From Rhinopomastus cyanomelas (Eukaryota > Chordata > Aves > Bucerotiformes > Rhinopomastidae): a DNA stretch of 64,000 bases. This document shows positions 21,592-33,257 of this stretch, piece after piece; the first letter of the stretch is position 1; each line of letters begins with the position of its first letter. Under the pieces are notes generated by a model, which saw nothing but the letters and a program-made list of their open reading frames with translations, was not told the origin of the DNA and ran no database searches. The stretch spans positions 141,329 through 205,328 of the forward strand of contig VXBP01003693.1 of assembly GCA_013400115.1 (NCBI GenBank). Direction: 5' to 3'. Made by a program: the position numbers and the translations under genes.

Positions 21592-23440
21592 TACATTTTT
21601 AGCTGTTCTTCGCCGATACATTGAACTCCTGCGTGCGAGCTTGACTAGTTAATTTAGACCCTTCTGAAACAGTTTGACTAGATTTATTAGCCTCTTTCCC
21701 CTTATATAAATAAACACCTAAAAGTGCTCCTTTGAAAGTTCCCATAGCTGTTTGCTGCAAGAACTGTGGCGGTCAGTCTCTTGTCAAACACCCAAAGACA
21801 CTGACATGAGCAATGCTCTGGGAGGCAGCATGTAAGGTAGCCCACTTTTTCAGACACACGAGACCATGTGGGGCCTGGAAGCTTGCAAAACAGAGGTTGA
21901 AACTGTACTATTAGATACTATAAAAATCACACTCCGTTATTTTAGGGGAAAAAGGGCTTTTCAATCATCGTATCATTCCGGTGTTTTTTTATGACAGTCT
22001 GCAGCTGTGCACGGAAGAAAAAGGTCTGGGTAGCTTTGTGCTGAGTTGTGGCTGGGTTGTGACAGGTGTCAACTGGCATGTCTTTGTGGGGGACTGGTTC
22101 AGAATGGATCTCGCTGGCTCAGGCTATGCATAATTGATCATATAGACATCATGACTATTTGATTTAACCTTGGTTAATGCATCTGAGCCTGCACTATTGC
22201 TTAGGGGAACAAAATAAGTGGCTTTGGATTTAACCATTAGATTTTTGCTTTCTGATTACTCCATTATGTTTGAGCTTTGGCTGAGAGGACGTTTTTCCCT
22301 GCCCAGAAGCCACAAACCATGAATTGGGAGTGACATTTCACTGAGAAAAAGAGTACAGATAAGCAAAAAGCAGATGGGTGTATTAATTTTCAGTAATTTT
22401 CTTTGGCAGAAGACATTCAAATTCTTGAAGATAATGATCCATTATCTGTTCAGAGAGATCTGGAGCAGATACAGAACATACCCTGCCTAGTCACTGTGCT
22501 CAGGAGATGCAGTGGCCTGGTACCGCGCTGATGGGACCGGTACCACTTTTTTACCCATTGGAGGTGCAAGGACAAGTCCTGACTTGGATCCTTGTAACAC
22601 TGGGAGAAACGTTCCAAGGTCACAAACAGGTTTGAGAGGAAAAAAATCACAGCCACGGTCCTTCACAGCAAATACTATGACTGGGTTTTGGAGGATTCGA
22701 CTCTTTTTGTAGAGTTATAAATGCCCACGGTGATGGCACCTGGATCTGTCTGACAAAGCAGGTTGCAAATCTTTGGTAAAAGCTTTCCCTCTAATAAAAA
22801 TTATGCAAAGCATTCTCATGTTAAACACATGGCTTCTGTTTTATTAGTTAAAACTAACTTTAGTTAAAACTAAAAATACACACAGATTGACAAAAATCCA
22901 TTCTAAGGAAAGTTTGTTTTAGTTTTCCTTTTTTTTGAGGGAAGGAGAAAAAAGAGGAAGAAATAAAGAAATATATTTTCTTAATTCTACTTTATTTTTA
23001 AATTTGCCACATAGAAGTGTTTTTCTTCTTTCTTAGCTTGTTCTTTGTTTAAAAAATCTCTTGTTTGTGAAATTTAGAAAATGTTTTTGGTGGAATGTGA
23101 ACGAGTGGCCTTGGATGGACTCTGGAGGAGCAGAATTACAGAAGAATTAGAAGCAGAAGAGAGAAATGATTCTTTTACTTATCATAAATGGAAGCTTATG
23201 TTTCATTCGTGTTACATAGGAACTAACAACTTCCATATTTTCTCTCTGAAAAGTGGAGAAATGATGGGTAGGGCTGCTTGAAATTTTGCAGCCGCTTTTG
23301 CTGAGAAAAATGGCTCCTTAATCTGATGACAGTTTGTGTTCCCTTCAACAAATAGGAGATTTTAAATCTCAGTTTTCAGTACCAAATTCATTGTGTTTTC
23401 CTCTTTTACTGATGCCTTGGGTTTTCCTATTTTACTGATG
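21592..23440. other. Unique sequence, nothing recognised
   Basis: Frames up to 68 codons and no recognised repeat. A 20-bp direct repeat with one mismatch (23395-23414 and 23421-23440) lies against the following CR1. Confidence 0.5.
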
Positions 23441-23796
23441 AATCATAGAATCATTAGGGATTGGAAGGGACCTCGAAAGATCATCTAATCCAATCCTCCT
23501 GCCACAGCAGGATCATAGAATCATAGAATCATTAGGGGTTAGAAAGGACCTTGAAAGATCATCCAGTCCAATCCCCCTGCCACAGCAGGATCACCTAGAC
23601 CAAGTCACACAGGAACTCATCCAGGCGAGTCTTGAACATCTCCAGTGAAGGAGGCTCCACAACCTCCTTGAGCAGCCTGTTCCAGTGCTCTGTCACCCTC
23701 ACTGGGAAGAAGTTCCTTCTGATATTTATACTGATCCTTTTGTGTTCCAGCTGACACCCACAGGCCTTTGTCATAGATGACATTGAGCCCATGAAG
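23441..23796 (-). mobile_element. CR1, minus strand, with duplicated 3' tail unit
   Basis: The first 78 bp (23441-23518) are a complete 3' UTR stem plus tail. A second copy of the same unit begins at 23519 and continues into ORF2 (minus frame 23595-23792: INIRRNFFPVRVTEHWNRLL). The element thus carries two CR1 3' ends in tandem, a two-copy version of the array at 28637-29337. Confidence 0.9.
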
Positions 23797-24689
23797 AACT
23801 GGTTATCTCCAACTCTTACTTGTTATTGTGATGAACACTAGACAGTAACAGGCATCTTCCTGAGGGAATCATATGGACCATATGAAGTAGTGATAAAATT
23901 AGCACAAACAAGTGCTAGCACAGTAACTTAGCAGTGGGAAAATGCTACCATAGAAAGCAAGTAAGTTCTTCCTACATCAAATATGCATGAGGAATACAGA
24001 CATACTTATTTTTTTTCAAAACAGTGTGTGTCCTCCTCATATCTCCCTACAATCAGCATACACTGGCTTTACACATGCTTCACTCTAAAATCTTTTCTGA
24101 GATAATCTTGGGAACTTTACCAAAGTGGACACAAAGCAGAGCAATCGTATGTGGCAAGAAAATAACAGATGTACTTGACTTAGGTCAGCTTTATCTCTTC
24201 CCTTCTAACAGAAGACTGACCACATGTAGTCATGAAGGAAGACAAATTACTTCCTGCCTATGCCTATATTTTTTTTCTCAGAGTGGCTGGATGAATTAAC
24301 TCTGGGAATTCCATCCCTGCTCACAAAATATCACACTAAAGGCAAGATGCCCCATTTACTGCAGCAGCAGTTGGGAGATTTTTGACACAGGCAGGAGCTG
24401 CTGAGCCTAATTTCTCTTGGAACCTTTGCTATGGCTTCTTGCAGATAACATTATTAAAGGGCCCTTCACAAAGTTTATTTTTCACCTTAGCTGGAATTAT
24501 GCCAGCCAGCCTTAAGGTTTACAGTGTCCCAAAGGAAGAGGACAAATGGCAGTCGTCAAGGATGTAGGCAGAACTTAAAAATGTAGGTAACCAGGAACAA
24601 AGGTGTGAAATTGCCGGGTGGAAAAAGAAGAGAAAACAGCACAGACAGATGTCTGGATGGGGTAGGTGAAGAATGGGAGGCTGGCACTG
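23797..24689. other. Unique sequence, nothing recognised
   Basis: The longest frame is 91 codons with no recognisable product. Confidence 0.5.
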
Positions 24690-25253
24690 TTTATTCTGGC
24701 CAAGAGAGCCAAGAGCATCCTGGGGTGGATCAGAAGAGGGGTGGTTAGCAGATCAAGAGAGGTTCTTCTCCCTCTCTACTCTGCCCTGGTGAGACCACAC
24801 CTGGAGTATTGTGTCCAGCTCTGGGCTCCTCAGTTCAAGAGGGAGAGGGTCCAGCGTAGGGCAACGAAGATGATGAAGGAGGTGGAGCAACTCCCTTACA
24901 AGGAGAGGCTGAGGGAGCTGGGTCTCTTGAGCTTGGAGAAGAGGAGACTGAGGGGTGACCTCATTAATGTCTATGAATATTTGAAGGGTGGGTGTCAGGA
25001 GGATGGCACTGGGCTGTTCTCAGTGTCATCTAGTGATAGGACGAGGGGCAATGGTTGTAAGCTGGAACACAGGAGGTTCCACATAACTATCAGAAGGAAC
25101 TTCTTCACAGTGAGAGTGACAGAGCACTGGAACAGGTTGTCCAGCATGGTTGTGGAGTCTCCTTCACTGGAGATGTTCAAGACTCTCCTGGATGAGTTCC
25201 TGTGTGACTTTGTCCAGGTGATCCTGCTGTTGCAGGCAGATTGGACTAGATGA
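24690..25253 (+). pseudogene. CR1 ORF2 C-terminal fragment, open
   Basis: The frame is uninterrupted: AKRAKSILGWIRRGVVSRSR, LYSALVRPHLEYCVQLWAPQ, YKERLRELGLLSLEKRRLRG, then HRRFHITIRRNFFTVRVTEH, ending after DWTR. A six-codon deletion (QFKRERVQ) removes the usual DVELLE. It lacks the RT catalytic motifs, so it is a dead fragment despite the open frame. Confidence 0.92.
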
Positions 25254-25296
25254 TCTTTTGAGGTCCCTTCCAATCCCTAATGATTCTATGATTCTT
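24690..25296 (+). mobile_element. CR1, ~600 bp, best-preserved young frame
   Basis: It covers the last ~185 codons of ORF2, the 3' UTR and two octanucleotides. The 5' truncation lies in the LVAKRANSILGW region. It is among the least damaged copies of the ATTCTATG subfamily here. Confidence 0.95.
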
Positions 25297-27775
25297 CACA
25301 CATTTTGTTCCAACCATTTTATGCTGTGATCTACCACATCCTACTGTCTCCATTGCTCATCTCCAGCAATTACATCTTTCTTTTTTAATGAGTCCTCTGA
25401 GAAATTACAATAACCTTGAAACAAATTTCTTTCTGTCACCGGACAGTCACTTAATTCACCCGCGACCTCTTCCATCCCCCTGAAGATCCTGTAGCTTAAT
25501 GCCCTCTGTTGCTGATCATATTAATGGGAACCTGGATCTACAGTTGACAAGTGGCATCAAAATGTTGGATTTGCTGCATATTTGAGTTCACACATGCACC
25601 AGTCTCTCTGCTCTTTCTGCACATCTTCATCTCAGACTTGAAGGTCTCCCCTTGAAGACGATTCCTTCTTGTACACTTCTGAGGTTTATGACTCATCTTT
25701 GCATGATCTGTGAAAAGACAGAGGCAACTTTTTGCTGCATAATCCTCCAAGGCTCCGCTCATACTGAGCCTGATGGGTTTGACCTCTCTGCTGCCTTAAG
25801 TGGAACTTGAAAATTCTGGTTCCTCAGACCTAAACTCAAGACAACTTGCAGATAAGACACTAGACTTGAACCAAACTCAGGCACTGATTGCAATCTGAGG
25901 TCTTATAGGACAAATGTGGTCTAAGAAATGCAGGCAGTAGCTACCTCACGTGATCCAGGAACACAACTGATGTTACATGCACTTCAGAACACGTAGATTC
26001 TAAACAGAAAAGATAGAAATGGGTTTTTTTCTACACTGCCTAGTAGTTAGCTTCGTGCAAAGGGCTTAGAATGATGGGTGTGTCACTGGTTGTTAGACAC
26101 TTTTTTAGCCTTACAAGCTAAAATCCTTTTCTGATAAAGTCATTTGCAAATCAGATCTGTACATCCTGTAGGTGAAGGATAGGAGCACTGAGCAAATAGG
26201 GGCACTCTACTAATCTGAGCATCTAATACGAGCAGGCTTTTCGTTAAAGACCATCAGTGAGTGAAGAGTTTTCAATAACACAGGACGCCCGAGACGGTCT
26301 GTAAACTTGTGAAAGTACAAGAAGGACACGGCTGTGAAAAGAGCAGTTCTTAAATCAGCTCCCAGGTGGAATATGAAAAAAAGCTCTTAAAGGGCTCCAA
26401 GTAAAACTGCTGCATTGAAAGCTGATGCTGCTCAGTTAATTTCAAAAGCACTGTAAACACTTAATTATGGGAATTTGGTAAAGGTATTTTTCATTAATGG
26501 GAGAGATTGGACTACGCACTGCAAATCAAGTGGTTTTTTTGTAATTTTGAGAGATCTGTCACTACCCTTCTCCTGTGGATTACCATGTTATATTTGCTAT
26601 TTTTAATAATATAAAAATGTTATAATTATGTAATTAACTCATCTTGAATCTGCTTGTGCTTTGGACAGACACAAAATAAGATTTTTAGATATTCCTGAGA
26701 TTTCTTTTGTTTCAAACAAAAGCTTTTGCACTAAAACACAACTCCATGGGGTAACTGTCAGCTTGCATCAAATGTAGGCTGAGATCAAATTCTGTGAGGT
26801 TTATAAAACATCAAGTTTTAGGGTAACTAAAGAATTTGTTTAACTGCAAACAAAACATTCCATGTTCATTTATGCCTGAGCAATTTCATCGTTGGATAAA
26901 ACATGGAGATTCCTTCAGCTCTTCTCCTGTTTAACAATTTTAAGGGATTCAATTTTTATTTAGAAAGTGAAAAATATTTTTACCTCATTCAAGAACAACT
27001 TGAAGGGATTTACTCATCATTCCCTCCTCTGTTTGATTGGTTGTTTTCTTCTCTGCAGAAGTGTTGAGTCTACTCCGCCTGTCCCGTAGCTAGCACAAGA
27101 GGTGAGACGTTAGCTTTGGTGGGCACCTTGTTTCCGAACTGAGCCCATCATTTCAGAGGTCCTGTCTGTAAGCTACACCTTTCATGTGAGTTTTGGGATT
27201 AAAGTGACACTAGCTCAGACCTCCAAGAACTGCACAAAGGGGAGTGCAGGTTGCAGACGACTATGTTGCCGTGCGAGACTTTATCAAAGATACTGAAGAG
27301 TAAAAATCATCACGAAGGCGTGCTGGTGCGCGTTGGGAATCGTTGGCTGGCCAGCCACCACAGCCCACCTGACACAAATAGAGATGAGGATGCAGAACCA
27401 CAAAAGGATGCCTTTTGTGTCAGGCTTGGCTTAGATTTAATTATTTTAATTTAGATGGGTATGGGAAGTGTAAGATACGTAAAAGTATTTCCAGATAACC
27501 ATGCTAGCTTGGAATTTCTAGAGATTTTATTTAAAATATATGAAAATGCAGAGTTTGCAACACAAAACCACGTGAATTTCTAATGGATTGGAAATTATTC
27601 TTTTCATCCAACTGTACTAACTCTTTATTGGCAAGAATGAAAGGAATCTTTGGGAACAGTGGTTGGGAGAAAGCAGAGTAATAAGTTCAGGGAAGTAGAA
27701 ACTTGAACGTGTTATATATCCCTGTATTTAAACAGCAATGAACCTTACATTTGAGCTCCATCAAGGGAGACTTAG
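25297..27775. other. Long CR1-free unique block
   Basis: About 2.5 kb with frames up to 74 codons and no recognised repeat, RNA gene or exon. Confidence 0.5.
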
Positions 27776-27859
27776 TCATAGAATCATTAGGGATTGGAAG
27801 GGCCCTCAAAAGATCATCCAATCCAATCCCCCGACACAGCAGGATCACCTAGACCAAGT
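27776..27859 (-). mobile_element. CR1 3' end, ~84 bp, minus strand
   Basis: It has a tail, stem and CACCTAGACCAAGT, then unique DNA. Its 5' end is therefore at ACTTGGTCTAGG on the minus strand, the same truncation point as the copies at 4506 and 46364. Confidence 0.9.
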
Positions 27860-28095
27860 GATCTTAAATCCAAAGCTAGGATAACCCCCTATTTTAACAC
27901 TCACATGGGGGTTTACTATAACGAAGAACAGGAAGAAGGAAAGAGCAGCAAGATTTAGAGGTTACTGACAATTTAACTTCTTTGATTCCTAATCCAGCTG
28001 CAATATTTACTTAATATTTAGTATGATATTTTTCATAGATCTTTTAAGATCATCCTTTGTGCAGCACTGTGTATCAGTGTAATGAATAAACCAAG
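27860..28095. other. Unique AT-rich spacer
   Basis: Nothing recognised. Confidence 0.5.
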
Positions 28096-28636
28096 TGTGG
28101 CCAGCAGGTCAAGGGAGGTGATTCTCCCCCTCTACTCCGCTCTGGTGAGACCCCACCTGGAGCACTGCGTCCAGTGCTGGAGCCCTTATTACAAGAAGGA
28201 TGTGGACATGCTGGAGCGAGTGCAGAGGAGGGCCACGAGGATGATCAGAGGGCTGGAGCAACTCTCCTATGAGACCAGAGTGAGAGAGTTGGGGCTGTTC
28301 AGTCTGGAGAAGAGGAGGCTCTGGGGTGACCTTATTGTGGCCTTCCAGGATCTGAGGAGGGGCTTTTTAGGATGTCAGGTAGCGAGAGGACTAGGGCGAA
28401 TGGAGCAAAGATGGAGATGAGTAGATTTAGTGTGGCTGCGAGGAGGGAGTTCTTCACTGTGAGAGTGGTGAGAGCCTGGAGTTGCCCAGGGAGGTGGTTG
28501 GGGCCCCATCCTTGAAGGTGTTTAAGGCCAGGCTGGATGAGGCTCTGACCTGATCTAGGGTGGGGTGTCCCTGCCCATGGCAGGGGAGTTGGAACTGGAT
28601 GATCCTGTGGTCCCTTCTAACCCTGACTGACTGTAT
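28096..28636 (+). mobile_element. Old CR1, plus strand
   Basis: The frame 28082-28420 gives SRSREVILPLYSALVRPHLE, MLERVQRRATRMIRGLEQLS and RELGLFSLEKRRLWGDL, then breaks. The 3' UTR stem has decayed to GTTGGAAC/TTCTAAC and the tail reads CTGACTGACTGTAT. It differs from the ATTCTATG copies by many substitutions. A younger CR1 3' end has inserted directly into its tail at 28637. A minus relative lies at 48916-49120. Confidence 0.92.
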
Positions 28637-29337
28637 GACTTGGTCTAGGTGATCCTGCTGTGTCAGGGGGATTGGACTGGATGATCTTTTGAGGTCCCTT
28701 CCAATCCCTAATGATTCTATGATTCTATTCCTGCTGTGGCAGGGGGATTGGAGTAGATGATCTTTTGAGGTCCCTTCCAATCCCTAATGATTCTATGATT
28801 CTATTCCTGCTGTGGCAGGGGGATTGGAGTAGATGATCTTTTGAGGTCCCTTCCAATCCCTAATGATTCTATGATTCTATTCCTGCTGTGGCAGGGGGAT
28901 TGGAGTAGATGATCTTTTGAGGTCCCTTCCAATCCCTAATGATTCTATGATTCTATTCCTGCTGTGGCAGGGGGATTGGAGTAGATGATCTTTTGAGGTC
29001 CCTTCCAATCCCTAATGATTCTATGATTCTATTCCTGCTGTGGCAGGGGGATTGGAGTAGATGATCTTTTGAGGTCCCTTCCAATCCCTAATGATTCTAT
29101 GATTCTATTCCTGCTGTGGCAGGGGGATTGGAGTAGATGATCTTTTGAGGTCCCTTCCAATCCCTAATGATTCTATGATTCTATTCCTGCTGTGGCAGGG
29201 GGATTGGAGTAGATGATCTTTTGAGGTCCCTTCCAATCCCTAATGATTCTATGATTCTATTCCTGCTGTGGCAGGGGGATTGGACTGGATGATCTTTTGA
29301 GGTCCCTTCCAATCTCTAATGTTTCTATGATTCTATG
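28637..29337 (+). mobile_element. CR1 3' end amplified into nine 76-bp tandem units
   Basis: The element starts at GACTTGGTCTAGG. Units then start at 28654, 28730, 28806, 28882, 28958, 29034, 29110, 29186 and 29262. Each contains CCTGCTGTG, the full stem GGATTGGA/TCCAATCC and two ATTCTATG/T units. The seven central units look identical and read GGAGTAGATG. The first and last read GGACTGGATG, and the last also has CTCTAATGTTTC. Each unit is the minimal CR1 3' recognition signal. Unequal exchange or reverse transcriptase jumping could have made the array. Confidence 0.97.
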
Positions 29338-30038
29338 AATTAACAAGATACATCAGCAATTTATTTGAGACAAAATTTGTATCCAGTTAACCTCTTTTTA
29401 GTGCCAGTTAAACTAATCTAATATGTGGGGCTTTCTACATGTTCGGGATAATACATCAAGTAACCTTGTTCACCTATGTTGAGTAGGAAAAAAAAGAGAT
29501 GTTTTTGTAACTGGAATGAATAGACATCTAAGGTTTCTTGCTTTTTAAGCTTTTGTGCTCTTTAAGAAAATCAAAAGAACATAATTTGCCTTGAAATTTT
29601 GATACACACCTCACAGTACAAGGGCTGCAGCTCAGAAAGAAATCCTGATTGAAAGATTTATCTTCTGGAAGAAATCCATGTGGATAAAGTGTCTAGATAA
29701 GAGAGGATGGAATCGCATACAGCAGAAACAGGTTCTTAGGCTTTTTGCAAATGGCATCCTTTGTTCATTGTGTACAATATTCTAATATTTGGTGAACATA
29801 TTAAATGATGAGACATGGGAGCACCACACACCGAGCTCACATTACTTCTGATTGGTTAGGAAACCGAGCTTATTTGGGTATAAACAAATAACAACGCAGT
29901 GCTCTCTCTCTAAGTCTTCTGAGGACACACCTGGATAGCTCATGTGTAGGAATGTCTGTAGAAAAGCAGGAGGTTTGCCTCTATAAGGTGTTGTCCCAAT
30001 AGGCAGCACATGAGGAAGTAAGATTGTTTAATAAAAAT
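29338..30038. other. Unique sequence, nothing recognised
   Basis: About 700 bp of AT-rich sequence between two CR1s. Confidence 0.5.
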
Positions 30039-30259
30039 TTAGGCTTGAGGTGAGGAGAAAGTTCTTCACTGAGAGAGTCATTGGCCACTGGAATGGCCTG
30101 CCCAGGGAGGTGGTGGAGTCGCCGTCCTTGGAGCTGTTCAAGGCACGATTGGACATGGCACTTGGTGCCATGGTCTAGCCTTGAGCTCTGTGGTGACAGG
30201 TTGGACTTGATGATCTATGAGGTCTCTTCCAACCTTGGTAATACCGTGATACTGTGATA
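30039..30259 (+). mobile_element. CR1 3' end, ATACTGTG-tail subfamily
   Basis: It is closely similar to the 3' end of the copy at 16886-18161: GGTGAGGAGAAAGTTCTTCA, CACTTGGTGCCATGGTCTAG, stem AGGTTGGA/TCCAACCT and an ATACCGTG/ATACTGTG tail. It encodes about 45 ORF2 C-terminal residues up to the stop in GCCATGGTCTAG. Confidence 0.92.
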
Positions 30260-30411
30260 AGAGACAAAGCTTTGGGTCCTACTGCAGTGTTCTTCCTTCA
30301 GCAAGTTTTTTTTTGCTGTTTACTGCTTAAAGACCTGGTTGGCTCTGGGGCAAGGAAGCTACTTTTGGTTCCATGTAGTTGAGTGTTATATCAATCTTAA
30401 GCATCATTATA

Positions 30412-30853
30412 GAGTCACAGAATCACGGAACATTAGAGATTGGAAGGGACCTTGAAAGATCATCTGCTGACAGAGCAGGATCACCTAGACCAAGCCACGC
30501 AGGAACTAGTGTTCGTCTAGGCAGGTCTTAAACTTCTCCAGTGAAGGAGCGTCTACCACCCCCTGAGCAGCCTGTTCGAGTGCTCCATCACCCTCACTGT
30601 GAAAAAGTTCCTTCTCATATTTATACAGAACCCCCTATGCTCCAGCTCACACCCATTGCCCCTCGTCCTATCACTAGATGACACTGAGAACAGCCCAGCT
30701 CCATCCTCCTGACACCCACCCTTCACATATTTATAGAGATTAATGAGGTCACCCCTCAGTTTCTTCTTCTCCAAGCTAAAGAGACCCAGCTCCCTCAGCC
30801 TTTCCTCGTAAGGGAGATGTTCTACTTCCTTCATCATCTTCATTGTTCTGCAC
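30412..30853 (-). mobile_element. CR1 3' end, ~440 bp, minus strand
   Basis: It has the tail, a stem region with a deletion, then ORF2 C-terminus. The minus frame 30553-30843 reads YEERLRELGLFSLEKKKLRG, DLINLYKYVKGGCQEDGAGL, then NMRRNFFTVRVMEHSNRLLR. Insertions near 30505-30530 break the frame before the 3' UTR. Confidence 0.93.
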
Positions 30854-31195
30854 TGGCCTAATACTGTTCACAGTCATGAAAACATTTATTCTCTTCAGGA
30901 AAATATTGAGGTTTGCGCTGAAGTCTGTCACTTTCAGAAAACCCCTGCCTGACTTTAAGCACACGATTGTATATGCATTGGTATTCTTAATTATTGCATT
31001 CTTGAATGCATTACTTCATGCTCTCCATGATGTTTGGAAAGTCACAGCAGTCAGATGAAGTCCCCAGTGACCAGTAGCAATGGAAATGTTGCTTATTGTG
31101 GTCTTCTAGTACTTAAATAGGGCTTAAAAGAAGGATGTGGACAGATGTTTTAGCAAGGATTGTACAACAGGTCGTTGGGTAGTGGTCTTGAGCTA
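30854..31195. other. Unique sequence
   Basis: A 71-codon frame (30843-31058) looks fortuitous. Nothing else recognised. Confidence 0.45.
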
Positions 31196-31429
31196 AAAAA
31201 GGTTTGATTGAAGCTAGATATATCAGAGCAATTTTTTACAATGATGGTGGTGACACACTGGAAGAGGTTGCCCAGAGAGGTAATAGATCCCTGGTGATAT
31301 TCAAGGTCAGGTTGGGTGGGGCTCAGAGGAGTAACTTGGTCTAGTTAAAGCTGTTCATGCTCATTTCAGGGGGTGTTGGTCTGTATGGCTTTTGAAGGTC
31401 CCTTCCAACCCAAAGTATTTTATGATTGA
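31196..31429 (+). mobile_element. Old CR1 3' end, plus strand
   Basis: A diverged remnant: ACTGGAAGAGGTTGCCCAGA, then ATATTCAAGGTCAGGTTGGG, the stem GTTGG/CCAAC and a tail reduced to ATTTTATGATTG. No usable frame. Confidence 0.8.
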
Positions 31430-33257
31430 TTTCACAAGGAGAAGCACACACTTCAAATTAAGTATCTCCTTACGTGCTGTCCTTCAGAGAGATGCTTTTC
31501 AAAAGTGGGGCAAAGATAATCACAAATAGATGAAGCTGTTTTACACCAACAAAATCCTTTATTTCTTATATCAATCAGATTATGAAAAGTTCTGAAAAGT
31601 ATTACTGCTTTTTATCAGTTTGACCTGCACGTAACACATCTATAAAGCTCAACGTGGCAGTCTTGATAGTGTCTTTTACAGGACTTCATAGAGTTCACTT
31701 GTGAAAGTCAGAATAAACAGAATTTTGGTTAGAACAGGAAGGTTAGTAAGTGTTTACGTGGTCTGCAGTTGTGGTTATCTGCATTCAGCCAAAGGGGAAC
31801 CTCTAATTTTCTAGTTTATATAATCAAATTTTTGACTGGTGCACAGTGAAGACTTTTTTGATTTGAGAGAGAAGCAAACTCTAATTATAATGTATGCAGG
31901 CTGCAAGGTTTAAACAAGCAAATAGCAGTCTATTCGTGACATTTCCTCCCCTGGAAGAAAACACAAAACAAACCCACATAAAACTCCAAATCAAACACAT
32001 CCCCATTCTCCCATTCCAAACATGTAGTGAAGGTTTGAATGTTTTACAAAGAAATTACTTCCTATAATCAAAATGGCATTGCTATTTAGTCAAAGAATTT
32101 GGGTCTAGTAGGCATACTAATGATTTTAAAAGACAACCAGATGCATGGTTTGGTTTACACTTTCTATTTTTTTCTCATTTCAGTAACTGCAGGGTATATT
32201 CCTTCCATATGAATGGGTAGTGACTTACAAGCTTCTGAGAAACTGGAAAGGAAAAGGCAGTCCTGCCCTGAAATACAGCCGTGGACAAGAAGTGACCCAG
32301 GCACTGCTTTCTCTTAAGCCACACTTTGCTGAGGAGTCTCATCTAAAACAAAAGAGAAGTAAAAGCTATTTGTGGCAACATCTATAAAATATTAATATCT
32401 CTCCGGATGCTCACAGAGACAGGAGATGTGTTTCAAGGACTCTGCAGACTGAGGTCAACCGCCGATAAAGAAATGCCAGGAAGGAAGGGACAAGGTCTGG
32501 GGATTAATTCTGTCTTGCTCAGCGCTCTATATATTAAAGTACATTGGAGAAAGCAGCTTCAACAAGAGAGGATGTGTTGCCTCTGTTGTTACAAGTGGAG
32601 GCACAATTCCCAACCCTTCTCCTTCTAAGAAGATACAGCCGCCGCAATGTGAATTACACGGTAAGCGGCATTTCTCCAGGCCTTCTTCATTCACGTAAGG
32701 TGCTTCATTATGAGCTTATTTTAGAGCACCCTGATACTCCATTCCTTAAATGCTGTGTCTCTTCAGATGCAAGAAACCCTCAAAAGCTCCTAGGGGATCT
32801 CTTTATTGACCTCTCGGAACTCTCTCTGTTTTACAGACAGTCGGGCTGTTATGGAATGCTTTCTGTGGCATCAGTAATGCACAGAAGAAGCCTCAAGGGC
32901 ATCAGTTTAAAGCATGATTTAGAGGTTGGTATGGGAAATACCACCAGCTACACTCTACTTCAAACCCAGTCTGGTTCAATATGGACTTTTGTGATTGTCA
33001 AACCTCAGTCAATCTGACTGAGAGGCAGGATGTAGACATACTTCTTACAACTACCTGTGCCTTGTCCTTCTAGATATGCCCCATCCCCAGCTTCCTCACT
33101 GACATTAGTGTAGAGGACCTCTGGGCTCTTATTTTGGACCAAAACTGTCTGGACAAGTGGAGAAAGGAAGAAACCTTTCACTTACTCTCTCTACATGCAA
33201 TTGCACTTAGCCATCACAGGAAGGCTGGGTTCACTGAAGCCAGAAGGCTTCACAGAA
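31430..33257. other. Unique block with the longest non-repeat open frame
   Basis: A 157-codon frame at 32544-33017 (plus) starts MEKAASTREDVLPLLLQVEA. I see no signal peptide, transmembrane segment or known motif in it, and it overlaps another open frame at 32407-32628. It is most likely chance. No repeats recognised. Confidence 0.35.

Noticed and set aside
28654..29337. Independent satellite DNA family
   Set aside because: The unit is clearly the CR1 3' UTR plus tail, so the array is an amplified CR1 end rather than an unrelated satellite.
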